From: Paracoccaceae bacterium
Lineage (GTDB): Bacteria > Pseudomonadota > Alphaproteobacteria > Rhodobacterales > Rhodobacteraceae
Direction: 5' to 3'
Length of the DNA stretch: 64,000 nucleotides
Assembly: GCA_024742455.1 (NCBI GenBank)
Contig: JANSYL010000003.1
Span: 210,440 to 274,439 of the forward strand
Shown here: positions 8,383-17,393 of the stretch, one piece after another
Numbering within the stretch: the first letter of the stretch is position 1
Layout of the letters: every line of letters begins with the position of its first letter
Translations under genes and position numbers: made by a program
Notes under the pieces: generated by a model
What the model was told of the DNA's origin: nothing
What the model saw: only the letters and a program-made list of their open reading frames with translations
Database searches by the model: none

Positions 8383-9453
8383 TTGGACGGTGTGGCCGTG
8401 GCGATTGAGACGGAAGAGCAGTTCAGGGCCTGGCTGGAGGAGCAGAGCCAGCAGACCTGCATCTGGATCGCGTTCCGCGCGGCGATGCGGGTTGTGCCGT
8501 TTGTGACGCGGGTCGAAACGCGGGATGCGGCGACGGACCGTCTTGCCCTGATGACGTTGCGTGCGATGCTGATTGTGGGGGTCGCGGGCAACAGACCGTC
8601 TCCCGAGATCAGAACCGTCGCCGCAACCTTTGCCGTCCCCGACGCCGACGCTGCCCGCGCCGCCAACGCCGCCCGCGCCGCCGTTGCCGCCCGCGTCGCC
8701 GTTGCCACCTTCAGCGCCGACGCCGCCACGTTCGCCACTTTCGCCGTCCGCGCCGCCAACGACGCCACTTTCGCCGTCCATCGTGATGCGGATCGTGGTG
8801 CAGACTTGTTGCCACACCTCGCCATTCCGCTGCCTGCGGATTTCCAATCCGCAATCGACGAGTGGTCCGCAGGGCGCATCGACCTGCTGACCTTGGGCGG
8901 TCCGTGGCGGTTCTGGGGCGACTGGTATGCTCGCGCGATGGCGGGGGATCATTTGCCGTGGGACCTGCAGGAGCAGATCGCCCTGAAAATCCCGGACGAG
9001 ATTTGGGAGGCCGGGCCGGAGGCGGTGGCGGCGGAGATTGAGCGGATCGAGGCGGCGTTCGAGCTTCGCTCGCGCATTGCAGATTTCGAGGCTGATCAGG
9101 CGACCGTTGAGGAGAAGCGTCTCGGCATCGGTGGCAACAACCCACCAAAGGAAATTGATGACCCTGAGACCGCCGCTCAGGTCATCGTGCTTTGGGAAAG
9201 CATCGCAGGCCTCAAGGAAGAAGTTGCCGCGGTCGAACCGGACGCGGAGCGGGTGGCCACCCTGATCGAGCGCCTTGGCACTGCTTTGAAGGCAGTCATT
9301 GCATGGTGCGGACGCAAAGGCGATTTGATGGTCGATACGACGATCAAATGGGGCATTCCCGCCGTTGGGGGCGGCTATTTCCTTGTGAATCGCGCGAAAG
9401 CAGAGGCCGTTCTGAAAGCGGCGCAGCAATGGCTGCCATTCCTCGCGCCTTAG
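8383..9453 (+). CDS. hypothetical protein with alanine-rich repeat centre
   Basis: 356 aa from a TTG start preceded by GGCGGGGA; GTG codons at 8392 and 8398 are alternatives. Residues about 86-130 form a low-complexity run dominated by Ala, Arg, Asp, Thr and Phe, encoded by near-repeats of GCCGCC-type codons. After it comes a Trp-rich stretch, an acidic coiled-coil-like region, then the short motif GIGGNNPP at about residue 247, seen in many alphaproteobacterial hypothetical proteins. The C-terminal 60 residues include a hydrophobic stretch. I assign no function. It diverges from lepA and is followed by a dispersed palindromic element. Confidence 0.65.
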   Translation: MDGVAVAIETEEQFRAWLEEQSQQTCIWIAFRAAMRVVPFVTRVETRDAATDRLALMTLRAMLIVGVAGNRPSPEIRTVAATFAVPDADAARAANAARAAVAARVAVATFSADAATFATFAVRAANDATFAVHRDADRGADLLPHLAIPLPADFQSAIDEWSAGRIDLLTLGGPWRFWGDWYARAMAGDHLPWDLQEQIALKIPDEIWEAGPEAVAAEIERIEAAFELRSRIADFEADQATVEEKRLGIGGNNPPKEIDDPETAAQVIVLWESIAGLKEEVAAVEPDAERVATLIERLGTALKAVIAWCGRKGDLMVDTTIKWGIPAVGGGYFLVNRAKAEAVLKAAQQWLPFLAP

Positions 9454-9493
9454 GGATTTCGCACCCCAGCGCGTTAACAGCGGCAAAGCCGCC

Positions 9494-9690
9494 GCGCCAT
9501 CGCCGGGCCGCCCCCCCGGCACGGCGATTTGGTTGGGCTTGGTGCGCCGCTCATCCGATGCAATGATTTGGCCATGATAAACCGCGCAGACCTGCGGTTG
9601 GGTCGCCGCACCGCGGCCCGTCGACGGCGCCCATAAAGTGCGCAAAAGACAGGTCAGGCCGCGCCACCCCACGGGCAGGCGCGCGCCCTG
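9494..9690. repeat. dispersed palindromic element, copy A
   Basis: Imperfect 18-bp inverted arms (9494-9511 and 9613-9630, 16 of 18 pairing) flank a core with GGTGCGCCG, CTCATC and GATAAACCGCGCAGACC. The outer part (9661-9690) matches 50730-50759 in 28 of 30 bases, and the left arm and core resemble 58428-58500. The whole 9454-9718 spacer is otherwise gene-free. Confidence 0.7.
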
Positions 9691-9718
9691 CTTTCGTTCC
9701 GGCGATTGGACCGATGCC

Positions 9719-10243
9719 TTACTCCGCCACCGGCGCTTCCGACGAGAACCCCGGGATCCGCCGGCCCGAGGCGCCGTCATCCTCGAGCTCCACCCAGTTG
9801 TCATAGGCGGCCGCGAGGAAGCCGGGGATGTCGGCCTCCCAGTCCTCGACCACGCCGGTGGTGATGTTGAGGTAGAGCACGTCATCGACAATGCGCCACA
9901 GATGCGGGTTGGCGGGGACCTTGCCGTTGACCGCCACGCCATAGGCGCAGTGCCCGTCGAAGGCGGGGGCGTAAAAGGCCGGGTCGGTCAGGAAGAGGTC
10001 GCGGTTTTCCTCACTCGCGAAGGCGAAGGTCGCGCCATTATAGTCCGCCGTGATGTCGGCGCGGCCGGGCACCGCCTGTGGCTGCGGCTGACCCACCGGG
10101 GCCTGGTCCAGCGACCGGTAGGCCACGACATCATAGCCCGACACGGCGAAACCGGTGCGGTCGACATATTGTTCACCCGCGAATGCGGGGGCGGCCAGGG
10201 CCAGGGTGATCGCGGTGGCAAGGATCAGGGGCAGGCGAGGCAT
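9719..10243 (-). CDS. secreted YHS-domain protein
   Basis: 174 aa. A signal peptide (hydrophobic run ending APAFAGEQ) leads to a YHS domain with the signature VSGYDVVAY and a later ASEENRDLFLTDPAFYAPAFDG-type segment, in which small YHS proteins are thought to bind metal. It contains the conserved Cys of GHCAYGVA. The ATG at 10243 is placed seven bases after AGGA; an ATG six bases upstream is too close to that site. It is probably periplasmic. The ligand is not evident. Confidence 0.85.
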   Translation of the reverse strand: MPRLPLILATAITLALAAPAFAGEQYVDRTGFAVSGYDVVAYRSLDQAPVGQPQPQAVPGRADITADYNGATFAFASEENRDLFLTDPAFYAPAFDGHCAYGVAVNGKVPANPHLWRIVDDVLYLNITTGVVEDWEADIPGFLAAAYDNWVELEDDGASGRRIPGFSSEAPVAE

Positions 10244-10339
10244 GGGCATGTCCTATCACGTGATGTGCTGCCCGGACCCTGCGCCAGAACCGGCGGTTTG
10301 CCTATCCCGCCTCCCGACGATGTGAGGGGGCGTGAGGGG

Positions 10340-10801
10340 TCATGCATCGGGCAGGGGCAGCGCCTCGCGCGTGACCATCTGGCGGAGCGAAAAGCTGGAC
10401 CGGGTCGCGCGGATGCCGGGAACGTGGACAAGGTGATCTTCGAGAAACCGGTCGAAGGCGCGCAGGTCGCTGGCCACGACCTTGAGCAGGATGTCGCGCG
10501 TGCCGGTCATCAGGTGGCATTCCACGACCTCGTCGAAGCGGCGGATCGCGGTTTCGAAATTCCTGAGCGTGTCGTGGGACTGGCGTTCAAGTTCCACAAA
10601 GATGAAGACGGTCAGCGGCAGGCCCAGCTTGGTCTGATCGACGCGGGCGGTGTAGCCGGTGATCACGCCCTCGGCTTCGAGCCGCGCCAGCCGCCGGGCG
10701 CAGGGGGTGGGGGTCAGGCCGACCTTTTCGGCCAGGTCGGTAACCGGGAGTCGCCCATCGGCCTGAAGCAGGGTGATGATCTGGCGGTCGATGCGATCCA
10801 T
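10340..10801 (-). CDS. Lrp/AsnC-family transcriptional regulator
   Basis: 153 aa. An N-terminal winged helix (residues 1-60, motif LTPTPCARRLARLEAEGVI) precedes a RAM ligand-binding domain with HLMTGTRDILLKV. Such proteins bind DNA as octamers and sense amino acids. It is transcribed divergently from the leucine dehydrogenase at 10937 over 135 bp, so it very likely controls that gene, like BkdR/LrpC-type pairs. The spacer holds a TTGGCCAA palindrome at 10821-10828. The ATG at 10801 is supported by AGGA nine bases upstream. Confidence 0.92.
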   Translation of the reverse strand: MDRIDRQIITLLQADGRLPVTDLAEKVGLTPTPCARRLARLEAEGVITGYTARVDQTKLGLPLTVFIFVELERQSHDTLRNFETAIRRFDEVVECHLMTGTRDILLKVVASDLRAFDRFLEDHLVHVPGIRATRSSFSLRQMVTREALPLPDA

Positions 10802-10936
10802 GGGGAAATCCTCTCTCATATTGGCCAAGGTTAGGGGAAACCTGCGTTCCACGCGAGGGTGGGCGGCAGGATTTGGTGAAACGCCCCACGCCAGTCGGGC
10901 TAGGCTGGGGGAAGCCAACCCAGGGAGATGCGCGCC

Positions 10937-11989
10937 ATGAAGATCACCGAACTGTCCCATCCGACCCACGAAACCGTGTTGCGGGTCGAAGACGCGGGCG
11001 CGGGCCTGACCGGGTTCATCGCGCTGCATTCGACGGCGCGGGGGCCCGCCGCGGGGGGGCTGCGGATGCGGCCCTATGACAGCGAGGCGGCGGCGCTGGA
11101 GGATGTGCTGCGGCTGAGCCGGGGGATGAGTTTCAAGAACGCCGCCGCCGATCTGCCGCTGGGCGGGGGCAAGGCGGTCATCATCGGGGACCCCGCCGCG
11201 AAAACCCAGGCGCAGCTGCGCGCCATGGGCCGGGCCATCGAGACACTGAAGGGCCGGTACTGGACCGCCGAGGATATGGGGATGTCGCCCGCCGACATGG
11301 CCGTTCTGGCGACCGAAACCGGGTTCGTGGCGGGGCTGGACCGGGGGCGCCATGCCTCGGGCGATCCGTCGCCGGTGACGGCGCGGGGGATATTTTACGC
11401 GATGCGCCGGGTGGCCGCGCATCTGTGGGGCAGCCCCGATCTTGCGGGGCGGCATGTGGCCATCCAGGGGGTTGGGCATGTGGGCTGGCACCTGGCGAAA
11501 TACCTGCGCGCGGCGGGGGCCGAGCTGAGCGTGGCCGACCGGGATGCCGATCTTGCGGCGCGGGCCGCGCAGAGCTTTGGCGCGGCGGTGGTGGAGGCCG
11601 GGGATATCCTGCAGGCCGAGGCCGATATCCTTGCGCCCAGTGCCATCGGCGGCGTGCTGAACGCAGGCACGATCCCCGCGCTCAGGGTGCGCGCGGTCTG
11701 CGGCGGGGCCAACAACCAGCTGGCCGGGGATGACGATGGCGATGCGCTGGCGGCGCGCGGCATCCTTTATGCGCCCGATTACGTGGTCAATGCGGGCGGG
11801 ATCGTGAATGTCGCCACCGAGATACTGCGCGTCACCGACCGCGCCCGGTTCGTCGATGACAAGCTGGCCGCGCTGGGCGCCAGCCTCGACGCGATCCTGG
11901 ACGAGGCGGCGGCGACCGGCACCGGACCGCACCGGGTGGCTGACAGGGTGAATGCCGCCCGGCTGACGCCCGGATCGCGCGCCGCCTGA
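10937..11989 (+). CDS. leucine dehydrogenase family protein
   Basis: 350 aa. NAD-dependent oxidative deamination of branched-chain amino acids, giving 2-oxo acids for catabolism. Family blocks: GPAAGGLRMRPY, the catalytic-lysine region DLPLGGGKAV, the Rossmann motif IQGVGHVGWHLA and NAGGIVNVATE. The length fits leucine/phenylalanine dehydrogenases better than glutamate dehydrogenases. The ATG at 10937 has GGGAG about ten bases upstream; an ATG at 10928 abuts that site. Control by the divergent Lrp-type regulator is inferred from the arrangement. Confidence 0.9.
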   Translation: MKITELSHPTHETVLRVEDAGAGLTGFIALHSTARGPAAGGLRMRPYDSEAAALEDVLRLSRGMSFKNAAADLPLGGGKAVIIGDPAAKTQAQLRAMGRAIETLKGRYWTAEDMGMSPADMAVLATETGFVAGLDRGRHASGDPSPVTARGIFYAMRRVAAHLWGSPDLAGRHVAIQGVGHVGWHLAKYLRAAGAELSVADRDADLAARAAQSFGAAVVEAGDILQAEADILAPSAIGGVLNAGTIPALRVRAVCGGANNQLAGDDDGDALAARGILYAPDYVVNAGGIVNVATEILRVTDRARFVDDKLAALGASLDAILDEAAATGTGPHRVADRVNAARLTPGSRAA

Positions 11990-12087
11990 GCGGAAAGATT
12001 GATCAAGGCGGCACTTTCTGGCATATCTGGTGCGTGGAACCGGGGCGACAGATCCCGGTCCGCGCAAGGCAGACCAGGCAGTGTGAC

Positions 12088-12387
12088 ATGAAAGCGATTT
12101 TCCTTTGGGCCGTGATGTTCGTCATGGTCGCCTATCCTGCGCAGTCCAACCCCATCGAACGGGCCTGTTTGCAGTCGGACCGGGCCGCGGCCACCCGCAG
12201 CCTGTGCAACTGCATCGGCCAGGTGGCGGACCGGACGCTGACGCAGGCCCAGATGCGCGAGGGGGCGCGGTTTTTCACCGATCCGCAGCGCGCGCAGGAT
12301 GTGCGGATGTCGAACCGGCGCAGCGACGAACGCATGTGGGATGCATGGCGTGCCTTCGGCGAACGGGCCGAGGCGACATGCGGTTGA
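12088..12387 (+). CDS. small secreted cysteine-containing protein
   Basis: 99 aa. A signal peptide (residues 1-20, cleavage likely near AQSN) precedes a short helical domain with four cysteines, including CNCIGQVADR, which suggests disulfides in the periplasm. A family of such proteins occurs in Rhodobacterales and is sometimes labelled arginine transporter, for which there is no evidence here. Its 3' end is only seven bases from the GTG start of the sirtuin gene, so the two are probably co-transcribed. Confidence 0.75.
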   Translation: MKAIFLWAVMFVMVAYPAQSNPIERACLQSDRAAATRSLCNCIGQVADRTLTQAQMREGARFFTDPQRAQDVRMSNRRSDERMWDAWRAFGERAEATCG

Positions 12388-12394
12388 GCAGCGC

Positions 12395-13102
12395 GTGAAA
12401 CGGATCGTCATCCTGACGGGGGCGGGGGTGTCGGCGGAAAGCGGGCTGGGCACCTTTCGCGACAAGGACGGGCTCTGGACGCGCTATGACCTGAGCCAGG
12501 TCGCCACCCCGGACGGGTTCGCCCGCAACCCCGCACTGGTGCATGATTTCTACAATGCGCGCCGGGCCAATGCGATGGATGCGATGCCCAATGCCGCCCA
12601 TGCGGCGCTGGCGCGGCTGCAGGCGGCGCGGCCCGGTTCGGTGACGCTGGTGACGCAGAATGTCGACGACCTGCATGAACGCGCCGGGGCGCAGGACGTC
12701 ATCCACATGCACGGGCAGCTGATGCGGGCGCTCTGCGCGGCCTGCGGCCACCGGTGGGATGCGCCGCGGGTGATGGCGGTCGACGCGGCCTGCCCCGGCT
12801 GCGGCAAGCCCCGGACAAGGCCTGATATCGTGTGGTTCGGGGAAATCCCCTATCACATGGACCGCATTCTTGCGGCGATCGCCGCATGCGACCTGTTCGT
12901 GGCCATCGGCACCTCGGGCGAGGTCTATCCGGCGGCGGGGTTCGTCGAGGAGGCGGCGATGATCGGGGCCGAGACCCTTGAGATCAACCTCGAGCCGACG
13001 CCCGTTCCCGGACGGTTCGACCGGGTGATCGAAGGGCCTGCATCGGAGACGGTGCCGGCCTGGGTGGACGAGGTTCTGGGCGGCGCGGCCCCGGTCGCCT
13101 GA
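12395..13102 (+). CDS. cobB: NAD-dependent protein deacylase (sirtuin)
   Basis: 235 aa. Removes acetyl/succinyl groups from lysines using NAD+. The NAD-binding motif GAGVSAESG is at residues 9-17, TQNVDDLHERAG follows, and the catalytic His106 is in HMHGQL. Zinc cysteines are C114, C117, C133 and C136. Tyr53 and Arg56 (FYNAR) are the pair that marks class III desuccinylase-type sirtuins. The GTG start gives the short N-terminus MKRIVILTGAG of close relatives; upstream ATGs would overlap the preceding gene heavily. Confidence 0.92.
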   Translation: MKRIVILTGAGVSAESGLGTFRDKDGLWTRYDLSQVATPDGFARNPALVHDFYNARRANAMDAMPNAAHAALARLQAARPGSVTLVTQNVDDLHERAGAQDVIHMHGQLMRALCAACGHRWDAPRVMAVDAACPGCGKPRTRPDIVWFGEIPYHMDRILAAIAACDLFVAIGTSGEVYPAAGFVEEAAMIGAETLEINLEPTPVPGRFDRVIEGPASETVPAWVDEVLGGAAPVA

Positions 13103-13114
13103 ACGACCGGGGCC
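13087..13114. terminator. hairpin spanning the sirtuin stop codon
   Basis: GGCCCCGGTCG (13087-13097) pairs perfectly with CGACCGGGGCC (13104-13114) around a hexaloop containing the TGA stop. It lacks a T tract but separates two convergent genes and could act in both directions. Confidence 0.5.
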
Positions 13115-13129
13115 TGCCTGTCTGTCGGA

Positions 13130-13621
13130 TCAGTTGGTCTGGTGGCCCGAATGGTCACCATGGCCGTGGCCATGGCCGCCATGTTCGGGCATCCGTTCCA
13201 GATCGACCGGGATCATCATGGTGACGGGGTCGGCCGTTTCGAAGGTGAAGGTGACCTCGACCTCGTCGCCATGTTCGAGCGTTTCGTTCAGGCCCATGAA
13301 CATCACGTGCAGCCCGCCCCGTTCCAGCAGGACGGTTTCCCCGGCGGGCAGTTCGATGCCGTCTTCGATTTCGACCATGCGCATCACGCCACCGGTGTCC
13401 TGGATATGGGTGTGCAGTTCGACCCGCTGCGCGATGTCGGACGAGGCCGAGACCAGCCGGTCATCGATATCGGAATGGTTGAAGATCGACATGAAGGCCG
13501 CGCCGGACATCGCCATGTTGCTGGACACGCGGGCATAGGCGTCTTCGATGACCATATGGGCCGAGGCCATGGCGGGGAGGGCCGCGATCGCAGCGGCAAG
13601 AATCGTCGTTTTGAGGGACAT
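13130..13621 (-). CDS. periplasmic copper chaperone PCu(A)C
   Basis: 163 aa. Delivers copper to the CuA site of cytochrome oxidase. Signal peptide residues 1-21 (ending ASA-H). The copper ligands are in the expected arrangement: His70, Met80/82, then His105 and Met107 in GLHVMFMG. The tail is His/Gly-rich (HGHGHGDHSGH), a likely second metal site. AGGAG seven bases before the ATG at 13621 fixes the start. The next gene on the same strand (DUF2946-like) ends 43 bp upstream of it, a pairing consistent with a copper-handling operon. Confidence 0.93.
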   Translation of the reverse strand: MSLKTTILAAAIAALPAMASAHMVIEDAYARVSSNMAMSGAAFMSIFNHSDIDDRLVSASSDIAQRVELHTHIQDTGGVMRMVEIEDGIELPAGETVLLERGGLHVMFMGLNETLEHGDEVEVTFTFETADPVTMMIPVDLERMPEHGGHGHGHGDHSGHQTN

Positions 13622-13663
13622 TGCAGTCTCCTGAAGCATGATTGGATGTGAAGGTTCGGTGGA

Positions 13664-14032
13664 TCAGGCCCGAACCGGGGGGCCGCGACCCTGCCCCCCC
13701 ATCAGCCACATCCGGATGCGGTGGTCCGCGATTGCTTCCGGCTGAAGGACCACGCAAAGCCGGTCGGGCAGGGAGGCGGAAGCGGGTGCCGCGGCTAGGG
13801 CCACCGACTTGACCAGGCAATCGGGGCACAGCGGGGCATCCATCGTCACCGGTTCGCCACGGGCGTCGATCAGCGGCAGGCCATCGGCGGCCAGCACGAC
13901 CGTTTCGCCCCCGGTGACCGCGCAGATCTGACCATCGGCCGCCATCGCGCCACGCGCCACCATCGCCGACACGGTCAGCGACACGAGGCAAAGGGCCATC
14001 ATCAGGCCAAGGACGGGGCGCGCGCGGTTCAT
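13664..14032 (-). CDS. DUF2946-like secreted protein
   Basis: 122 aa. The N-terminal hydrophobic segment (about residues 6-30) acts as signal or anchor. The core contains ICAVTG, a conserved LCPDCL motif (CxxC) and a later single cysteine. This resembles DUF2946 proteins, small periplasmic proteins usually beside copper genes, which fits the PCu(A)C gene just downstream. Copper binding by CxxC is inference. The start at 14032 is chosen because residues upstream of it are implausible. Confidence 0.7.
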   Translation of the reverse strand: MNRARPVLGLMMALCLVSLTVSAMVARGAMAADGQICAVTGGETVVLAADGLPLIDARGEPVTMDAPLCPDCLVKSVALAAAPASASLPDRLCVVLQPEAIADHRIRMWLMGGQGRGPPVRA

Positions 14033-14079
14033 GCGAACGGATATAACGCGCGCGCCGGTGTCATGGAATAACAGCGACG

Positions 14080-14109
14080 AAAAAGCCGCAGCCCCGGCGG
14101 GACTGCGGC
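14080..14109 (-). terminator. terminator of rpmB
   Basis: On the minus strand GCCGCAG (14109-14103) pairs with CTGCGGC (14091-14085) around an 11-base loop, followed by five T. It lies 24 bp after the rpmB stop. Confidence 0.8.
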
Positions 14110-14132
14110 CATTGTTCCGGCGATGGAAAGGG

Positions 14133-14423
14133 TCAGGCCTGTGCGGCCTGCGCCTTTTCAATCTCGCGCTTCACTTTCAGCGCGCGCGGCGACAGATCTG
14201 CATCCTTGGCCTTCGCCATGAACGCATCCAGTCCGCCACGATGATCGACGGTGCGCAGGGCTGCGTTCGAGACGCGGAACCTGAACCGGCGGTCCAGAAG
14301 GTCCGAGCCCAGGGTCACCTCGGTCAGGTTCGGCAGAAAGCGCCGCTTGGTCTTGTTGTTGGCGTGGCTGACGTTGTTTCCAACCATCGGGCCCTTGCCG
14401 GTCAGTTCGCATACACGCGACAT
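14133..14423 (-). CDS. rpmB: 50S ribosomal protein L28
   Basis: 96 aa. Structural protein of the large subunit. The N-terminus [20 protein letters not shown] and the [10 protein letters not shown] block are characteristic of alphaproteobacterial L28, as is the longer C-terminal helix compared with E. coli (78 aa). It is monocistronic, with its own terminator at 14080-14109. Confidence 0.97.
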   Translation of the reverse strand: MSRVCELTGKGPMVGNNVSHANNKTKRRFLPNLTEVTLGSDLLDRRFRFRVSNAALRTVDHRGGLDAFMAKAKDADLSPRALKVKREIEKAQAAQA

Positions 14424-14580
14424 TTCGCGATCCTCGGATGTCTAATCGGAAAAGGGCGCGGCCTTGTGGCGACACGCCCCGAAAATCTGTCGGGGGGATA
14501 CGGGCGGGTGGACGGGGTGTCAACCCGGCAATGGTGCGTGCTGCGCTGACTTCGGCGCGGGGGCGGGTTAGGGTCGGCGC

Positions 14581-15222
14581 ATGCGTGAAACCGATCTCTA
14601 CCCCCCGGTCAAGGCGTTCCTCGAGGCGTTGGGCTATACCGTCAAGGCCGAGATCGGCCCGGCGGATGTGATGGCCGTGAAGGATGGGGGCGATCCGGTC
14701 TTCGTGGAGTTGAAGACGGCGTTCTCGCTGACCCTGTTCCACCAGGGCATCGCGCGGCAGGCGTTAAGCGATGCGGTCTATGTCGCGGTGCCGCGCCCGA
14801 CGGGCAAGGCTGCGGGCAAGGCGATGAAGCAGAACGTCAAGCTGGCCCGGTTGCTGGGGCTTGGCGTGCTGGTGGTGCGGCTGCCTGATGGCCGGGTCGA
14901 GGTGATGTGCGACCCCCGCCCCTATGCGCCGCGCAAGACCCCGCAAAAGACCGCGCGCCTGTTGGAGGAGTTCACGAGGCGCCGGGGCGATCCGAACGCT
15001 GGCGGCATGCGCGGGGCGCGGATGACCGTCTACAGGCAGGACGCGCTGGCCATCGCGGCGCATCTGGCGGCGCATGGCCCGTGCAAGGGCGCGGTCGTGC
15101 GGGATTGCACCGGGGTGGTGCACGCGACACGCATCATGCGCGACAACCACTATGGCTGGTTCAAGAAGGTCGAGAAAGGCGTTTATGCCGTCACCGACAC
15201 GGGCCGCGCGGCAGCAGGTTAA
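14581..15222 (+). CDS. DUF2161 family protein, predicted PD-(D/E)XK nuclease fold
   Basis: 213 aa. The N-terminal half has the nuclease-like pattern PADVMAVK...VFVELK: an Asp in the first strand and E-x-K in the next. A basic linker follows, then a C-terminal winged-helix-like segment from about residue 135 (ALAIAAHLAAHGPCKGA). DUF2161 is often labelled phosphodiesterase; activity is unproven. Its TAA overlaps the convergent stop of the next gene by three bases. Confidence 0.8.
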   Translation: MRETDLYPPVKAFLEALGYTVKAEIGPADVMAVKDGGDPVFVELKTAFSLTLFHQGIARQALSDAVYVAVPRPTGKAAGKAMKQNVKLARLLGLGVLVVRLPDGRVEVMCDPRPYAPRKTPQKTARLLEEFTRRRGDPNAGGMRGARMTVYRQDALAIAAHLAAHGPCKGAVVRDCTGVVHATRIMRDNHYGWFKKVEKGVYAVTDTGRAAAG

Positions 15223-15557
15223 AGTTCCACGCCCGGGTCGTCGTCGAGCGGCGCGGGTTCCGGTGCGTCCGGGCGGCGGCGAATGATGATATCGCCATTG
15301 GGCAGGCGTTCGGGCATCTCGTAATGGGTCAGGTCGTCGATCACGGCGCCCAGTTCCTGCAGGAAGGGCAGCATCCGGTCCTCGAAGAAGGGCTGCGCCT
15401 CTTCCAGCATCGGGCGCATCCCGTCGACAAGCCCTTCGAGGATCATCCGGGACCCTTCGGAAAACAGGTCGAGCCCGTCGCGCAGGGTATCGTTTTCCTC
15501 CTGCGCGAGGGCAGGGGTGGCGGCGAGAAGGGCGAGGGCGAAGGCGGCGTGTTTCAT
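15219..15557 (-). CDS. small periplasmic hypothetical protein
   Basis: 112 aa. Signal peptide residues 1-19 (ALLAATPALAQ). The mature part is a series of amphipathic helices rich in Glu/Leu (RMILEGLVDGMRPMLEE), then a short C-terminal block LPNGDIIIRRRP. Proteins of this type recur in Rhodobacterales and are sometimes misnamed AAA+ ATPase; there is no Walker motif. Function unknown. Confidence 0.75.
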   Translation of the reverse strand: MKHAAFALALLAATPALAQEENDTLRDGLDLFSEGSRMILEGLVDGMRPMLEEAQPFFEDRMLPFLQELGAVIDDLTHYEMPERLPNGDIIIRRRPDAPEPAPLDDDPGVEL

Positions 15558-15597
15558 GATCTGATATGTGGGCGCTGAAGGGCCATCTTTGAAGACC

Positions 15598-16650
15598 CTA
15601 GGCCGCCGGGGCCATGTCGAGCGTGACCGGGAAATGGTCCGACGCCGCCAGCAGCGCATCGCGCAGGTCCGGATCGCGCCAGCATTCGGGATCGTCGAAC
15701 GGGTGCCAGATGCGCCAGCTGCGCGCCAGCGGGCGCAGGCCGGGCGAAACCATGATGTAGTCGAGAAGCGCCGACAGGTATTGTTCCTCCGCCGACAAGT
15801 AGAACCGGGCGGTGGCCGGTTTGGCCGACATGCGGCTTTGCAGGGCGCGGCGGGCATGGGGGTCGTAAAGCTGCCGTTCCGGCGGGGCGTCGGAGCCCAT
15901 GACGATTTCCACCCCCGAGCGGCCGAAGAGTTTCTCGTATTCATCAAGGCCCGGGCCGTCGTTCAGGTCGCCCAGAACGATCAGCGCCTCGCCCGCGTCC
16001 AGATGCGCCTCGATCCGCTCTCGCAGCCAGATGCACTGTGCCAGCTGCTTGCGGCGGTTGGCGATGGACAGGCGCATCGCGTCCGCGTCGTTGCGGGCGC
16101 CATGGGGGGCCTTGGATTTCACATGAACCCCGATCATCCGCATCGCACCCAGGGGCGTATCCAGTGCCAGTTCCAGCGGGGGCTTGGAAAACACCACGTG
16201 ATCCTCGGTCGCGTCGATATCGAGGTCGATCCTGTAGACCCCGTCGAACCGGGGCGCATTTGTCCGGCCCTCGGGCCCGGTGATCGCCCCTTTGGGATCA
16301 TGATGCGCGGTGATGCGGGCGGGGTCGTGGAGCAGGATCAGTTCCTGCTGCGTGTCGTTGGAGAACCCGCGCAGGGCACGGTTGGCGCGCAGCCCGGCCT
16401 GAGCGGCGAAGCGTTGCAGCGCCGCGGCACCGTCGCGCCGGCCCGAGATGTCGGGGGCTTCGACGACGAGGATCGCGTCGGCATCCAGACGGGTCAGCAC
16501 ATGGGCGACGGCGGCGGTCTGTTCGGCGCGGGTCACGCCATGGCGGCCCGACCGTTCGCCATCGGCATGCAGATGCCCGGCATCGTCGAACAGCGCATCG
16601 AACCATTCGATGTTGTAGGTCGCGATGCGCAGGCCCGCGTCAGAGAGCAT
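15598..16650 (-). CDS. endonuclease/exonuclease/phosphatase-family hydrolase
   Basis: 350 aa metal-dependent hydrolase of the EEP fold. Motifs in order: ATYNIEWFD at the N-terminus, the metal glutamate in VVEAPD, VHVKSKAP, VLGDLNDGPG and the C-terminal SDHFPVT with the catalytic His. No signal peptide. The substrate (nucleic acid or phosphoester) cannot be told. Its start overlaps the stop of the upstream TerB-DnaJ gene by 11 bp, so they are translationally linked. Confidence 0.87.
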   Translation of the reverse strand: MLSDAGLRIATYNIEWFDALFDDAGHLHADGERSGRHGVTRAEQTAAVAHVLTRLDADAILVVEAPDISGRRDGAAALQRFAAQAGLRANRALRGFSNDTQQELILLHDPARITAHHDPKGAITGPEGRTNAPRFDGVYRIDLDIDATEDHVVFSKPPLELALDTPLGAMRMIGVHVKSKAPHGARNDADAMRLSIANRRKQLAQCIWLRERIEAHLDAGEALIVLGDLNDGPGLDEYEKLFGRSGVEIVMGSDAPPERQLYDPHARRALQSRMSAKPATARFYLSAEEQYLSALLDYIMVSPGLRPLARSWRIWHPFDDPECWRDPDLRDALLAASDHFPVTLDMAPAA

Positions 16651-17341
16651 GGCGCGCCGCGATCTCTTCCCAGGCGCGGTTGACCGCGACCAGGCGCCGT
16701 TCGGCCAGTTTCACCGCCTCTTCCGGAACGCCGCGCGCCAGCATCCGGTCGGGATGGGTGGCGCGCACCTCGGCCCGCCATGCGGCGCGGATCTGGTCCA
16801 TATGGGCGTCGGGGGCCACGCCCAGCACGGTATAGGGGTCAGGTTCGGCATCGGGGACGTAGCGGGCGCGCATCCGTTTGAAGGCGGTGTCAGGGATCCC
16901 GAAAATCTCGGCCACGCGGGTCAGGAACGCATCCTCGGCAGGGTGATAATCGCCGTCTGCGGTGGCGATGTGAAACAGCCCCTCCATCAGGTCGCACAAC
17001 ACGCTGTCGACGCCGCAGGGTTTGCCATCGGCGCGGAACATTCCGGCGATGCGCTGCGCGTAGTCCTCGAACCCCGCGATATCCTCGCGCGCCATGTTGA
17101 AGACGCGGGCGGCGGATTTTTCCTCGGCGGGGGGGATGTGGAACACCTCGCGGAAGGCGGTGACCTCGTCCCGGGTCACCAGCCCGTCGGCCTTGGCCAT
17201 CTTCGCCGACAGGGCGATCACGGCGATGGTGAAGGCGACCGTGCGTTCGGGCGGGGTGCGCAGCCGGTCGAAAACAGCCGTCAGCCCCTCGCCCTGGCGC
17301 AGGGCGGCAATGGCGTCGGCGATGCGGGACCAAAGCGACAT
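16640..17341 (-). CDS. TerB-like and DnaJ-domain protein (DjlA-like)
   Basis: 233 aa. Residues about 30-160 form a helical TerB/TerB-like domain (SAKMAKADGLVTRDEV, then IATADGDYHPAE, two acidic metal-binding-like repeats). Residues 165-230 are a J domain with the HPD tripeptide (THPDRM), needed to stimulate DnaK ATPase. Unlike E. coli DjlA there is no clear N-terminal transmembrane helix. It is probably a specialised Hsp70 co-chaperone. First gene of a two-gene unit with the EEP hydrolase. Confidence 0.85.
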   Translation of the reverse strand: MSLWSRIADAIAALRQGEGLTAVFDRLRTPPERTVAFTIAVIALSAKMAKADGLVTRDEVTAFREVFHIPPAEEKSAARVFNMAREDIAGFEDYAQRIAGMFRADGKPCGVDSVLCDLMEGLFHIATADGDYHPAEDAFLTRVAEIFGIPDTAFKRMRARYVPDAEPDPYTVLGVAPDAHMDQIRAAWRAEVRATHPDRMLARGVPEEAVKLAERRLVAVNRAWEEIAARHAL

Positions 17342-17393
17342 GACCCAGTCCTAACGCGCATTCGGCGCGATGTCAGACGGTTTTCATGCGCAA

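Noticed and set aside
8640..8790. Periodic GC-rich repeats that could suggest a CRISPR or VNTR array
   Set aside because: Units are short, irregular and in frame with the protein at 8383; there are no spacers of uniform length.
11999..12012. TTGATCAAGG near the end of the leucine dehydrogenase gene as an FNR site
   Set aside because: The two half sites are fused without the N4 spacer, so it does not fit the consensus.
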